Of a stretch of DNA of 64,000 nt, positions 25,957 through 33,673 are shown in pieces. How positions within the stretch are numbered: the first letter of the stretch is position 1; each line of letters opens with the position of its first letter. Below the pieces are notes generated by a model. It was not told the origin of the DNA. It made no database searches and saw nothing but the letters and a program-made list of their open reading frames with translations. Origin of the DNA: Clostridia bacterium (lineage in GTDB: Bacteria; Bacillota; Clostridia; Oscillospirales; CAG-272); the NCBI GenBank assembly GCA_017631855.1, contig JAGBSP010000044.1:1-64000 (forward strand), written 5' to 3'. The position numbers and the translations under genes were made by a program.

Positions 25957-25985
25957 TTGACAAAAAATGCGGGGGGGGATAATAT
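25957..25985 (+). promoter_or_regulatory. Promoter of the lipoprotein operon with a G8 tract in its spacer
   Basis: TTGACA at 25957-25962 and TAATAT at 25980-25985 (17-base spacer; GATAAT at 25978 would give 15). The spacer contains eight consecutive G residues at 25971-25978. Such a tract can gain or lose bases by slippage, which would change the spacer length and promoter strength. Confidence 0.65.
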
Positions 25986-26032
25986 TTTAGGATATTATGC
26001 CCGAAAAAATCTTTTTTAAAAAGGAGTTTTCA

Positions 26033-27319
26033 ATGAAAAAAATGACACTTTCACTTTTTATGGTGCTTTGTGTGCTTCTTTTGAGTGTATTGACTGCTTG
26101 CCAAGGGGCAACCGAGCCTGAGGCAGTGACCGAAGCGGTATCGGATGAGACGACGACGGGTACGACGGCGGCGGAACCCGATGATACTCCGAATACGCCC
26201 GACGAGCCGAATCAGCCGACCCCGGAGAAACCAAATGAGCCGAATACTCCGAACGAGCCGAATACCCCCGAGCAGCCCAACGAGCCTGCCGAACCCTCGT
26301 ATCCGCGCCCCTCGGAGCTTCGTACCTACGAGCTGAACGAAGAAACGGCGGGCATTAAGATTCTCGGTGAGCGCCATCTGAAGGTCGACGGCTGTATTAC
26401 GATGGATTGGACGGGCGCGGGCATAGAGTTCAATGCTGATTTGAACACCGAATCGAACGTTTCCTTCGTTGCAAAATCGAATGCGCTTTGCTATTTCAAG
26501 GCATACGTCGACGGACTTCTGTGGAAGAACGGAACTTCGAACTATTTTACGGTGGGAACGAATGATACGAGCATCGAGCTTAAGGACGTTCCCGCAGGAA
26601 AGCACGTGATCCGACTGATCAAGGCAACGGGATATACCATCGCGCAAGCAAGCGTATCGTCGGTAACACTCGACGGTACGATCAGCGAAACCGCTCCCGC
26701 AAAGAAGGATCTTTACATCGAATACCTCGGTGATAGTATCTGCTGCGGATGGGGAATTATCGGCGGACATACGGGTAACTGGGCGGATCAGGATGGAACG
26801 CTTGCGTATCCCTATCTCGTTTCGCAACGCCTCGGTGCCGATTATTCGATTACGGCACTCTCCGGAAAGGGTATGGTCGTCGGAACACCCAATTTCAAGG
26901 ACAACTATCTGCACGCAAGTCCGCTTCGATCGACCGAGGAAGAGTACGATTTTGCAAGACAGGCGGATATCGTGGTGATCAACCTCGGAACGAACGACGT
27001 CGGTCAGCATGCGAATATGGCAACCTACCGTGAGGCGTATGTGGCACTGCTCGGACAAATTTTCGAGAAGCACGGCGAGGATTGCGTGGTGTACTGTCTG
27101 TGGGGTGCGATGGGTGACGGATTCAGCTATCACGTCAATACCGCCATCTCGACCTACAAGCAATCGAATCCAAAAGCGAAGATCTATACGCTTCAGTTAG
27201 AGGGCTCGTCGGTGCCCGGCGGAGCGCCTTCGTGGGGACATCCCTCGAGAGAAGATAATATGAAACACACGATTGCGCTCGAAGCGTTGATCACCGAAAC
27301 CTATCTTTCGAAACAATAA
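26033..27319 (+). CDS. SGNH/GDSL esterase lipoprotein, carbohydrate esterase 2-like
   Basis: Predicted surface lipoprotein that removes acetyl or other acyl groups from polysaccharides. The signal peptide ends in a lipobox (VLTAC, Cys near residue 22). A low-complexity linker of repeated PNEPN/TPNEP units covers residues ~45-90. A beta-sandwich jelly-roll domain follows (~95-225), and then the SGNH hydrolase domain: GDSICCGWG near 234 (nucleophile Ser), the Gly in SGKGM, NLGTNDVG near 317 (Asn), and the final WGHPS near 402 with the catalytic His. This two-domain order is that of CE2 acetyl esterases. ATG 26033 is chosen for AAAAAGGAG and the lipoprotein signal; an upstream ATG at 25997 has neither. 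Confidence 0.88.
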   Translation: MKKMTLSLFMVLCVLLLSVLTACQGATEPEAVTEAVSDETTTGTTAAEPDDTPNTPDEPNQPTPEKPNEPNTPNEPNTPEQPNEPAEPSYPRPSELRTYELNEETAGIKILGERHLKVDGCITMDWTGAGIEFNADLNTESNVSFVAKSNALCYFKAYVDGLLWKNGTSNYFTVGTNDTSIELKDVPAGKHVIRLIKATGYTIAQASVSSVTLDGTISETAPAKKDLYIEYLGDSICCGWGIIGGHTGNWADQDGTLAYPYLVSQRLGADYSITALSGKGMVVGTPNFKDNYLHASPLRSTEEEYDFARQADIVVINLGTNDVGQHANMATYREAYVALLGQIFEKHGEDCVVYCLWGAMGDGFSYHVNTAISTYKQSNPKAKIYTLQLEGSSVPGGAPSWGHPSREDNMKHTIALEALITETYLSKQ

Positions 27320-27346
27320 TTGACTTTTGTAAGGAGAATGAACGAA

Positions 27347-28960
27347 ATGAAATCACTGAAGAAATATTTTTCGCTCTTTCTTTGCTTTGCCTTGGTCTTG
27401 ACGTTGCTCGTTTCTTGTAAAAATGAAGAGCCTGCGGAGAGTGATTCGACCACGGAGCTTGAGGAAACGACGGAGAGTACTACCGCTTCCAACGAGCTCA
27501 ACGACGGCACGCCCGACGCCCCTCCTGCGGCTCCTCCTGCAGCTCCTCCGACGGAGACTCCTGAGCCTGTGGGAGAGCTTGAATTCCGTTTGCAGAGTAA
27601 CGATACCTATGCGGTGGCGGTCGGTACGATGAAGAACGCGGAAACCATCGTGATTCCCGCAACCTACGAGGAAAAGGCGGTCACGGCGGTTGCAAATATG
27701 GGATTTCAGGAGTGCGCAAAACTGAAATCGGTGAGCATTCCCGACAGCGTGAAAAGCATTGGAATGTATTCGTTTTACCATTGCTCTGCCTTAGAGAGCA
27801 TTGAAATTCCCGCAGGAGTGACGAGCATTGGAAAGAGCGCTTTTTCGGGCTGTGACAAATTGACAAGTCTTAAGCTTCCCTTTATCGGGGAAACGAAGGA
27901 CGGAACGCAAAATACGCATCTTGGCTATATTTTCGGTGCGATCTCTGCTTCCAAAAATTCCTCTTCCTTGCCCACGGCACTGACTGAGATCGAGGTGATG
28001 GGCGGCACGGTGATTGGAAGCTCTGCCTTTTACGGCTGTAATTACTTGACGAAGATCACGCTTCCCGACAGCATTGAAACAATTGGCTCGTCTGCTTTCT
28101 TTGATTGCAGAAATCTGACCGAAATTACCCTGCCTCGGAGTTTACAGCGGATCGGCAGCTCTGCGTTTTCGTATTGTAGGCTCGAGCGCGTCAACGTGAA
28201 CGACCTTGCGGCGTGGTTTGCGATTGAATTTGAAAATCAGGATTCTAATCCCTTGCGGTATGCCGAGAATTTTTGCTTGAATGGCGAGCTTGTGACCGAG
28301 CTGACCGTTCCCGACGGCGTGACGGCAATTTGCGAAGGAATGTTTGCGAAGTACGCGGCATTGACGAGCGTTGTACTTTCCGACAGCGTAGTAACGGTTG
28401 GAGAGAGCGCGTTTGAGGGCTGTGCGGCGCTGAGAAGCGTTACTCTCGGACGCGGCACCAAAAGCATTGGCGCGAATGCCTTCCGTCAGTGTGCACTTCT
28501 TGATACGGTGAACTTTGGAGAGGGATTGGAAGAGATCGGCACCAAAGCCTTTTTGGGCTGTGTTTCCTTGCGTGAGGTGGTTCTTTTCTCGGGTGTGAAG
28601 GAGATTGGCGATGGCGCGTTCTGTGCTTGCGACGCACTCCAACGCGTGGTTCTTTCTTCTTCGCTGACAAGCCTTGGAAACGAAGTCTTTTTCCTCTGCG
28701 GAGCGCTGGAAGAGATGGTGCTTCCCGACGGTGTGGAGAGCATCGGACGCTGGGTATTTTCCGATGGCGTGATCCTTAGAAGCATTGTGATTCCGAAGAG
28801 TGTGACGTCCATCGGTGCGTTTAGCTTTTACGGATGCAGTTCGCTGACCGATATTTATTTTACGGGAAGCGAGGCCGAATGGGCGCAGATTGATGCCACG
28901 GAAGCTTATCTGCCGAGCGGCGCAACGGTACATTTCAATTACCATTTGAGCAATTCTTGA
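27347..28960 (+). CDS. BspA-type leucine-rich-repeat lipoprotein
   Basis: Secreted lipoprotein with a lipobox VSC at the end of the signal peptide (Cys near residue 24). An acidic, Pro/Ala-rich linker follows (APPAAPP repeats near 55-75). From about 110 to 510 there are roughly 15 LRR_5 (BspA/TpLRR) repeats of the form 'L..V.IPDSV.SIG..AF..C..L'. The last repeat block ends in the common clostridial tail YFTGSEAEWAQI. Such proteins bind host or microbial surfaces; no enzymatic part is present. The start at 27347 is preferred because AAGGAG at 27331-27336 suits it better than ATG 27338. It lies 27 bases after the esterase gene and is likely in the same operon. Confidence 0.92.
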   Translation: MKSLKKYFSLFLCFALVLTLLVSCKNEEPAESDSTTELEETTESTTASNELNDGTPDAPPAAPPAAPPTETPEPVGELEFRLQSNDTYAVAVGTMKNAETIVIPATYEEKAVTAVANMGFQECAKLKSVSIPDSVKSIGMYSFYHCSALESIEIPAGVTSIGKSAFSGCDKLTSLKLPFIGETKDGTQNTHLGYIFGAISASKNSSSLPTALTEIEVMGGTVIGSSAFYGCNYLTKITLPDSIETIGSSAFFDCRNLTEITLPRSLQRIGSSAFSYCRLERVNVNDLAAWFAIEFENQDSNPLRYAENFCLNGELVTELTVPDGVTAICEGMFAKYAALTSVVLSDSVVTVGESAFEGCAALRSVTLGRGTKSIGANAFRQCALLDTVNFGEGLEEIGTKAFLGCVSLREVVLFSGVKEIGDGAFCACDALQRVVLSSSLTSLGNEVFFLCGALEEMVLPDGVESIGRWVFSDGVILRSIVIPKSVTSIGAFSFYGCSSLTDIYFTGSEAEWAQIDATEAYLPSGATVHFNYHLSNS

Positions 28961-28963
28961 CGA

Positions 28964-28997
28964 AAAAAGCGGCGGCTCGTCTGAGCCGCCGCTTTTT
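28964..28997. terminator. Bidirectional terminator
   Basis: 15-bp perfect stem AAAAAGCGGCGGCTC / GAGCCGCCGCTTTTT with a 4-base loop, between the LRR gene and the convergent hsp20 gene. It has T and A tracts suited to both strands. Confidence 0.95.
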
Positions 28998-29005
28998 GTG
29001 CGAAT

Positions 29006-29437
29006 TTATTGAATTTCGAGCTTGCGACCTTCGTCGACCTGCTTCGGAGCTTCCTTGGGAAGCGTCAGCGTCAGCACACCGTCGCGGAAGGCGGCGGTGA
29101 TTTTGTCGGCTTGAATGCCGTCGAGCGAGAAACGGCGCGCGTAGGATGCGTAAGAGCGTTCACGGCGGAGATATTTGCCGTTTTCGTCCTTGTCGTCGGA
29201 TTCCTTTTTGTGCTCTGCGCGGAGTGTCAGCACGCCGTCGCGGATCTCTGCGTGGATCTCTTCCTTGGAGAATCCCGGCAGATCGGTTTCGAGAATATAT
29301 TCGGAATCGGTTTCGCGAATATCGGTTTTCATTGCGGGCATCGCGGGCGCAAACAAGCGGCGCTCCATCGCTTCAAATTCCTTAAAGGGGTCGTAGGTGG
29401 CAAAAAATCGATTGCCAAAGGGGATCAGATCAAACAT
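29006..29437 (-). CDS. Hsp20/alpha-crystallin small heat-shock protein
   Basis: ATP-independent holdase chaperone of 143 residues. The alpha-crystallin domain runs from about 38 to 130: DIRETDSEYILETDLPG, then GVLTLRAE, a dimer-loop region rich in E/K/R, and the closing FRDGVLTLTLPK. The N-terminal arm (FDPFKEFEAMERR type) is of the common bacterial kind. ATG 29437 follows AAAGGAGAATTTACG. A CIRCE-like operator lies 140 bases upstream, so the gene is probably under HrcA repression and heat induction. The long leader could also carry regulation. Confidence 0.95.
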   Translation of the reverse strand: MFDLIPFGNRFFATYDPFKEFEAMERRLFAPAMPAMKTDIRETDSEYILETDLPGFSKEEIHAEIRDGVLTLRAEHKKESDDKDENGKYLRRERSYASYARRFSLDGIQADKITAAFRDGVLTLTLPKEAPKQVDEGRKLEIQ

Positions 29438-29576
29438 CGTAAATTCTCCTTTCGTGTTTTATCTTGGTTTGTTTTTTTGAAAATTTTCTCGAAGGGCGGT
29501 TCCTTTTCCTTCGTGTCTATAGGATACACCATAGATATGAACATACCTTTTCGGAACTATGTTGTTTTTGTAAATC

Positions 29577-29603
29577 TTAGCAGTCTGTGTGATAGAGTGC
29601 TAA
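29577..29603. promoter_or_regulatory. CIRCE-like HrcA operator
   Basis: Inverted repeat TTAGCAGTC-N9-GAGTGCTAA. This matches the CIRCE consensus TTAGCACTC-N9-GAGTGCTAA at 17 of 18 arm positions with the exact 9-base spacer. It sits upstream of the minus-strand hsp20 gene. No clear -10/-35 pair was found next to it, so its exact position relative to the transcript start is unknown. Confidence 0.85.
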
Positions 29604-29615
29604 CGCAAAACCAAA

Positions 29616-29643
29616 AATAAAAGACACAAACGCGTCTTTTATT
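29616..29643 (-). terminator. ribF terminator
   Basis: 10-bp stem AATAAAAGAC / GTCTTTTATT with an 8-base loop, directly after the ribF stop on the minus strand, followed by TTTTTGG. Confidence 0.7.
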
Positions 29644-29651
29644 GGTTTATT

Positions 29652-30584
29652 TTAGCAATCTACGAAATTCTTTGCCATATTTTTGGCGGTTTCAATATCG
29701 CCGTGTACCTGAGCGGAAAGTGCCTCGACCGAGTCGAATTTGCGCTCGGGACGGAGAAAGGCGAGCAGCTCCACCTCGACCTGCTTGCCGTAGAGGTCGC
29801 CCGAAAAATCAAAGAGATGCGTTTCCGCGCCGATAAATTCCGAGCCGACGGTCGGTCGTGTGCCGACGTTGGTAATGCCGAAATAGGCGGAGCCGTCCTC
29901 AAGCGTGACGCGGGAGAGATAGACGCCCTGCTTGGGGATTGCCATCGCGCGGTCGATGCGCTGATTGATCGTCGGAAAGCCGAGCCGTCTGCCGAGATGC
30001 TGTCCGTCAAGGACGGTGGCACGGATCGAGTAGGGGCGCCCGAGAGAGGTGTTTGCGTCCTCGATTCTGCCGTCCTCGAGCGCCTGACGAATGGCGGACG
30101 AGCTGAGGGGCGCGCCATCCTCTTCAATCGGAGTCAGTGCGTGCAAGCCAATGCCCGCTTCTTGACAGAGCGACGAAAGAAGTGCCGCGTTGCCGCGTCC
30201 TTTGGCGCCAAAGGAATAATTGTAGCCGCAAACGAGATGCTTTGCGCCAAGCGTTCCGACGAGAATATTTCTGAAAAACTCCTCGGCAGAGGTGGTGGCG
30301 ATGGTCTGGTCGAAGGGCAGGCAGACAAGAATATCCACGCCCATCGCCTCGATCAGAGAAATTTTCGTTTCGCGGTCGGTCAGCTGAGGAACCGAGGCGG
30401 GCACAAAATAATTTCTCGGAGAGGAGTCAAAGGTAAATACCACCGATAAAAGATGCCCGTCTTTTGCCGTTTTTACAGCAGATGAGATGACGGCTTTGTG
30501 TCCGAGGTGGACACCGTCAAAGCACCCGAGCGCGACGGCAGAGGGCGCGAGTGGGGCGGTGGGAAGAGAGGTATATAGCGTCAT
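29652..30584 (-). CDS. ribF: Bifunctional riboflavin kinase / FAD synthetase
   Basis: Makes FMN from riboflavin and then FAD from FMN and ATP, in the cytosol. The N-terminal nucleotidyltransferase domain shows GCFDGVHLGHK near residues 20-30 and the C-terminal part of that domain has SSSAIRQAL. The flavokinase domain begins near residue 183 with LGRPYSI and has HLGRRLGFPTIN, a beta-barrel core and the terminal helices. The 310-aa length is standard. ATG 30584 follows AAAGGAGCGCT. The promoter is about 110 bases upstream; the leader contains a hairpin but no FMN-riboswitch consensus. Supply of FMN/FAD suits the divergent Rnf operon, which uses several flavins. Confidence 0.96.
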   Translation of the reverse strand: MTLYTSLPTAPLAPSAVALGCFDGVHLGHKAVISSAVKTAKDGHLLSVVFTFDSSPRNYFVPASVPQLTDRETKISLIEAMGVDILVCLPFDQTIATTSAEEFFRNILVGTLGAKHLVCGYNYSFGAKGRGNAALLSSLCQEAGIGLHALTPIEEDGAPLSSSAIRQALEDGRIEDANTSLGRPYSIRATVLDGQHLGRRLGFPTINQRIDRAMAIPKQGVYLSRVTLEDGSAYFGITNVGTRPTVGSEFIGAETHLFDFSGDLYGKQVEVELLAFLRPERKFDSVEALSAQVHGDIETAKNMAKNFVDC

Positions 30585-30690
30585 AGCGCTCCTTTCGGAA
30601 TTTTAAATATGGCAGAGAGATTTCCCCTCTTTGGGAAAATCGTCACGTTTCATCAAACGCTTCCCTAGATCGTATCGGGGGAGTCATTCC
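30585..30690 (-). other. Structured 5' leader of ribF
   Basis: About 105 bases of untranslated leader. On the minus strand it contains GATTTTCCC / GGGAAATC around 30624-30646, a short hairpin close to the ribosome site, and a repeated TCCCCC / AGGGAA complementarity. It does not match the FMN (RFN) element. Nothing else is recognised. Confidence 0.35.
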
Positions 30691-30691
30691 T

Positions 30692-30730
30692 ATTATACAC
30701 TATTATACACGAGAGCGGAGGGGTTGTCAA
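30692..30730 (-). promoter_or_regulatory. ribF promoter with duplicated -10 box
   Basis: Minus-strand TTGACA (30730-30725), 17-base spacer, TATAAT (30707-30702): a perfect consensus pair. A direct duplication of tattatacac (30691-30700 and 30701-30710) creates a second TATAAT ten bases downstream, 27 bases from the -35 box. Confidence 0.85.
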
Positions 30731-30793
30731 GAAAAAAGAAAGCAATTCGGGGCAAAAGAGGAGAAAAATCCCCGACAGAAGGGGCAAACGAGG

Positions 30794-30847
30794 TTGACAA
30801 ATCGGGTGCTCTTATGTTATAATAAATATAATTATAGTTTATTATAA
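30794..30847 (+). promoter_or_regulatory. rnf operon promoter with an AT-rich dyad at the start site
   Basis: TTGACA (30794-30799), 18-base spacer, TATAAT (30818-30823). A perfect 10-bp inverted repeat TTATAATAAA / TTTATTATAA (30817-30826 and 30838-30847, 11-base gap) overlaps the -10 box and start site. It is a good candidate repressor operator. It is not the Rex consensus. Confidence 0.78.
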
Positions 30848-30883
30848 GAATCATTGTGCCAATTTGGTTTTTGGAGGTAAGTT

Positions 30884-32239
30884 GTGTCTTTGTTTGGACT
30901 TCCCGGGGTGCGACTCAAGCACCGTAAAAATACAGCAAATATCAAACCCGAGCCGATTCCCGTGCCGAAGAGCGTGACGATTCCGATGTCGATGCATATC
31001 GGCGCGCCCGCCGTGCCTTGTGTGGCGGTCGGAGATGCGGTCAGGGTCGGTCAGAGGATCGCCGAGGCGGGCGCGGGACTTTCCTCGCCCATCTATTCGG
31101 GCGTTTCGGGAACGGTGAAAAAGATCGACGAGATCACGGTGTCTACGGGAGCGAAAATGCGCGCCGTTGTGATCGAATGCGACGGAGCGCAGACGCCTGT
31201 TGAAGGTCTGACGCCCCCCGAGGTGCACGACCGAGAGAGCTTTCTTGCGGCAATTCGCGAGAGCGGTATCGTCGGTCTTGGCGGCGCGGGATTTCCCACC
31301 GTGGTCAAGCTGAACGTGCCCGAGGGCCGCGTGGATACCGTCGTGGTTAACGGCGCGGAATGTGAGCCGTACATCACCTCGGATACGCGCACGATGCTCG
31401 ACGAGAGTGAGCTTGTCGCAGAGGGACTAGCCCTTGTGATGAAATACTTATCGATCCCGAACGCGATTTTCGGTATTGAAAAAAACAAACCCCAATGTAT
31501 TGCGGAGATGAAGAGGGCAACGGCAGAGATGTCGGGTGTGAGCGTCCGTGCGCTTCCGTCGCTCTATCCGCAGGGCGGTGAAAAGGTGCTCGTTTATCAT
31601 ACGACGGGACGCGTGATCGGAGAGGGCAAGCTGCCGCTTGACGCAGGTGTGATCGTTGTCAACTGTACCACACTCGCTTCGATCGCGAAATATCTCCGTA
31701 CGGGAATGCCGCTCGTGGAAAAATGCGTCACGGTGGACGGATCTGCCGTCAGAGAGCCGAAAAATCTGATCGTTCCGATCGGAACGGCGGTGCGTGACGT
31801 GATTGACGCATGCGGCGGATTTTCCGAAACGCCGAAAAAGATCCTCAGCGGAGGACCGATGATGGGCGTGGCGCTCGTCGATCTTGATGCACCTGTCTTA
31901 AAGCAGACCAACGCGGTGCTCGTCTTCGGTGAGAAAGAGGCAATGCCGCCCAGAGAAACGGCGTGCATCCGTTGCGGAAAATGTATGGATCTCTGTCCCC
32001 TCGGACTTTCGCCCGCGGAGATGGCAAACTCGTTTTCGCAGGGGGATGACGCTTCTTTGGAAAAGCTGAAGGTTCATCTCTGTATGGAGTGCGGCTGTTG
32101 CTCGTATATCTGTCCCGCCAAGCGAAATCTCGTGCAGAGCCACCGTTTGGCAAAGGCAAGGCTTCGCACGTATCAGCAAAAGCAAAAAGAACTCAAAGAA
32201 CAAAAGGAACAAAAGGAGGGCGCGTCTCGTGGAGAATGA
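30884..32239 (+). CDS. rnfC: Rnf complex subunit C (NADH-binding, Fe-S)
   Basis: Peripheral subunit of the ion-pumping ferredoxin:NAD+ oxidoreductase, where NAD(H) and FMN bind. The N-terminal barrel-sandwich is followed by GLGGAGFPTVVK near residue 128 and NGAECEPYITSD near 152 (NAD/FMN domain, as in NuoF). Near the C-terminus are two 4Fe-4S motifs, CIRCGKCMDLCP (~363) and CMECGCCSYICP (~402). A Lys/Gln-rich tail ends the protein. The start is GTG 30884, 6 bases after GGAGG. It is the first gene of rnfCDGEAB. Confidence 0.96.
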   Translation: MSLFGLPGVRLKHRKNTANIKPEPIPVPKSVTIPMSMHIGAPAVPCVAVGDAVRVGQRIAEAGAGLSSPIYSGVSGTVKKIDEITVSTGAKMRAVVIECDGAQTPVEGLTPPEVHDRESFLAAIRESGIVGLGGAGFPTVVKLNVPEGRVDTVVVNGAECEPYITSDTRTMLDESELVAEGLALVMKYLSIPNAIFGIEKNKPQCIAEMKRATAEMSGVSVRALPSLYPQGGEKVLVYHTTGRVIGEGKLPLDAGVIVVNCTTLASIAKYLRTGMPLVEKCVTVDGSAVREPKNLIVPIGTAVRDVIDACGGFSETPKKILSGGPMMGVALVDLDAPVLKQTNAVLVFGEKEAMPPRETACIRCGKCMDLCPLGLSPAEMANSFSQGDDASLEKLKVHLCMECGCCSYICPAKRNLVQSHRLAKARLRTYQQKQKELKEQKEQKEGASRGE

Positions 32240-33137
32240 ATTACTCGTAGTGTCCCCCTCGCCCCATATCCGCTCGAAGAATACGACGCAGAGAATTATG
32301 CTCGACGTCATTCTCGCAATGCTTCCGATGCTGGTTGCCTCGGTCGTGATCTTCGGCTTCCGCGCACTTGCGGTGGTTGCGGTTTGCGTGGTCAGCTGTG
32401 CGTTCTTTGAATGGGGATTTGAAAAAATTTGCAAGAGAGAAACGACCGTTGGCGACCTTTCGGCGGTTGTGACGGGAATGCTTCTCGCCTTCAATCTGCC
32501 CGCCTCGATTCCGCTGTGGCAGGCGGTGTTCGGCTCGCTTGTTGCGATCGTCGTCGTCAAGCAGCTCTTTGGCGGTATCGGTAAAAACTTTGCCAACCCC
32601 GCAATTACGGCGCGTATCGTTCTGCTTCTCTCCTTTGCGGGCTCGATGTCGGATTTTGCGACGAAGAACGACGCAATCAGCTCAGCAACGCCGCTTTCGG
32701 GCGGTGAAATGCCCACGGTGCTCTCGCTCTTCCTCGGAACTCACGGCGGAAGCCTTGGCGAGACCTGCGCGCTGGCAATTCTGCTTGGCGGTGCGTACCT
32801 GCTCCTCCGTCGCGTGATTTCGTGGCATACCCCCGTCGTAATGCTTGCCACGGTGGCGCTTCTGAGCTTTTTGCTCGGAGAGAGTCCCGTAGAGCAGCTT
32901 CTGACGGGCGGACTGTTGCTCGGCGCCTTCTTTATGGCGACCGACTATACGACCACGCCCTCGACGGGGTGGGGAAAGATCGTCTTTGGCTTCGGATGCG
33001 GCGCGATCACCGTGCTGATCCGCGTGTTTGGAAGCTATCCCGAGGGCGTGTCCTTTGCGATCCTGTTTATGAACATTCTGACGCCCTATATTGAAATCTG
33101 GACGCGCCGTCGTCCGCTCGGAGGTGCGAAGAAATGA
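32229..33137 (+). CDS. rnfD: Rnf complex subunit D
   Basis: Integral membrane subunit related to NqrB, with about nine helices and a covalently bound FMN. The FMN attachment region is visible as DYTTTPSTGWGKIVFG near residue 240, where a Thr carries the flavin. The N-terminal HIRSKNTTQRIMLDV is typical of RnfD. It starts with GTG 32229, inside the end of rnfC (11-base overlap), behind AGGAGGG. Length of 302 aa is normal. Confidence 0.95.
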   Translation: MENELLVVSPSPHIRSKNTTQRIMLDVILAMLPMLVASVVIFGFRALAVVAVCVVSCAFFEWGFEKICKRETTVGDLSAVVTGMLLAFNLPASIPLWQAVFGSLVAIVVVKQLFGGIGKNFANPAITARIVLLLSFAGSMSDFATKNDAISSATPLSGGEMPTVLSLFLGTHGGSLGETCALAILLGGAYLLLRRVISWHTPVVMLATVALLSFLLGESPVEQLLTGGLLLGAFFMATDYTTTPSTGWGKIVFGFGCGAITVLIRVFGSYPEGVSFAILFMNILTPYIEIWTRRRPLGGAKK

Positions 33138-33673
33138 CGAACAAGAAAAAAATGAATTCTTCGCTCCAAAGTCTGATCGTTCTGCTTTCGATCTGCTTGG
33201 TGGTTGCCGTTCTGTTGGCGGCAATCAATTTGCTGACCGCGCCGAAGATCGAGGCAGCCAATCAGGCTGCCGAGAAAGAGGCGCTCCGCTCGGTGCTTGA
33301 CACGGCAACCGAATTTGAAAAGATCGAGGGTGATTGTCCCGAAACGGTTACGGCATTTTACAGAGATCTCGGCGGTAGCGGCTACGTTGCGATCCTTGCC
33401 GCCAAGGGCTACGACAGTGCAAACCCCATGAAGATTGCCGTCGGCTTTGATGCGGACGGAAAGATTCTTGCCGTAAAAGTGATTTCGGCAAGCGGCGAGA
33501 CTTCGGGCATCGGTACGAAGGTGACGGGAGAGGACTTCCTTGCGCAGTTTATCGGTCAAGACGAAAGCCTTGACGGCGTAGATACCATCAGCGGTGCGAC
33601 CATTTCTTCGTCCGCCTTCCGTGAGGCGGTGCGTGATGCCTCTGCGGTTGTCGCAAAGGAGGTGGCGTCGTGA
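33134..33673 (+). CDS. rnfG: Rnf complex subunit G (FMN-binding)
   Basis: Membrane-anchored subunit with one N-terminal helix (~15-37) and an extracytoplasmic FMN-binding domain. The attachment motif is DTISGATISS near residue 153, where the Thr of SGAT is the expected phosphoester site. It overlaps rnfD by four bases (ATGA). Length is 179 aa. Confidence 0.95.
   Translation: MTNKKKMNSSLQSLIVLLSICLVVAVLLAAINLLTAPKIEAANQAAEKEALRSVLDTATEFEKIEGDCPETVTAFYRDLGGSGYVAILAAKGYDSANPMKIAVGFDADGKILAVKVISASGETSGIGTKVTGEDFLAQFIGQDESLDGVDTISGATISSSAFREAVRDASAVVAKEVAS

Noticed and set aside
26150..26300. Repetitive stretch as a CRISPR array or DNA repeat
   Set aside because: The repetition is the codon-level pattern of a PNEPN-rich protein linker in the esterase lipoprotein. 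Unit lengths vary and there are no spacers.
27690..28850. Periodic DNA repeats in the LRR gene as a mobile element
   Set aside because: The period follows the ~23-residue leucine-rich repeats of the encoded protein and is not a nucleotide repeat.
30585..30690. FMN riboswitch before ribF
   Set aside because: The leader has no RFN-element consensus (no AGGGGCGGGGTG-like or CCGGCGGT blocks), so it is listed only as a structured leader.
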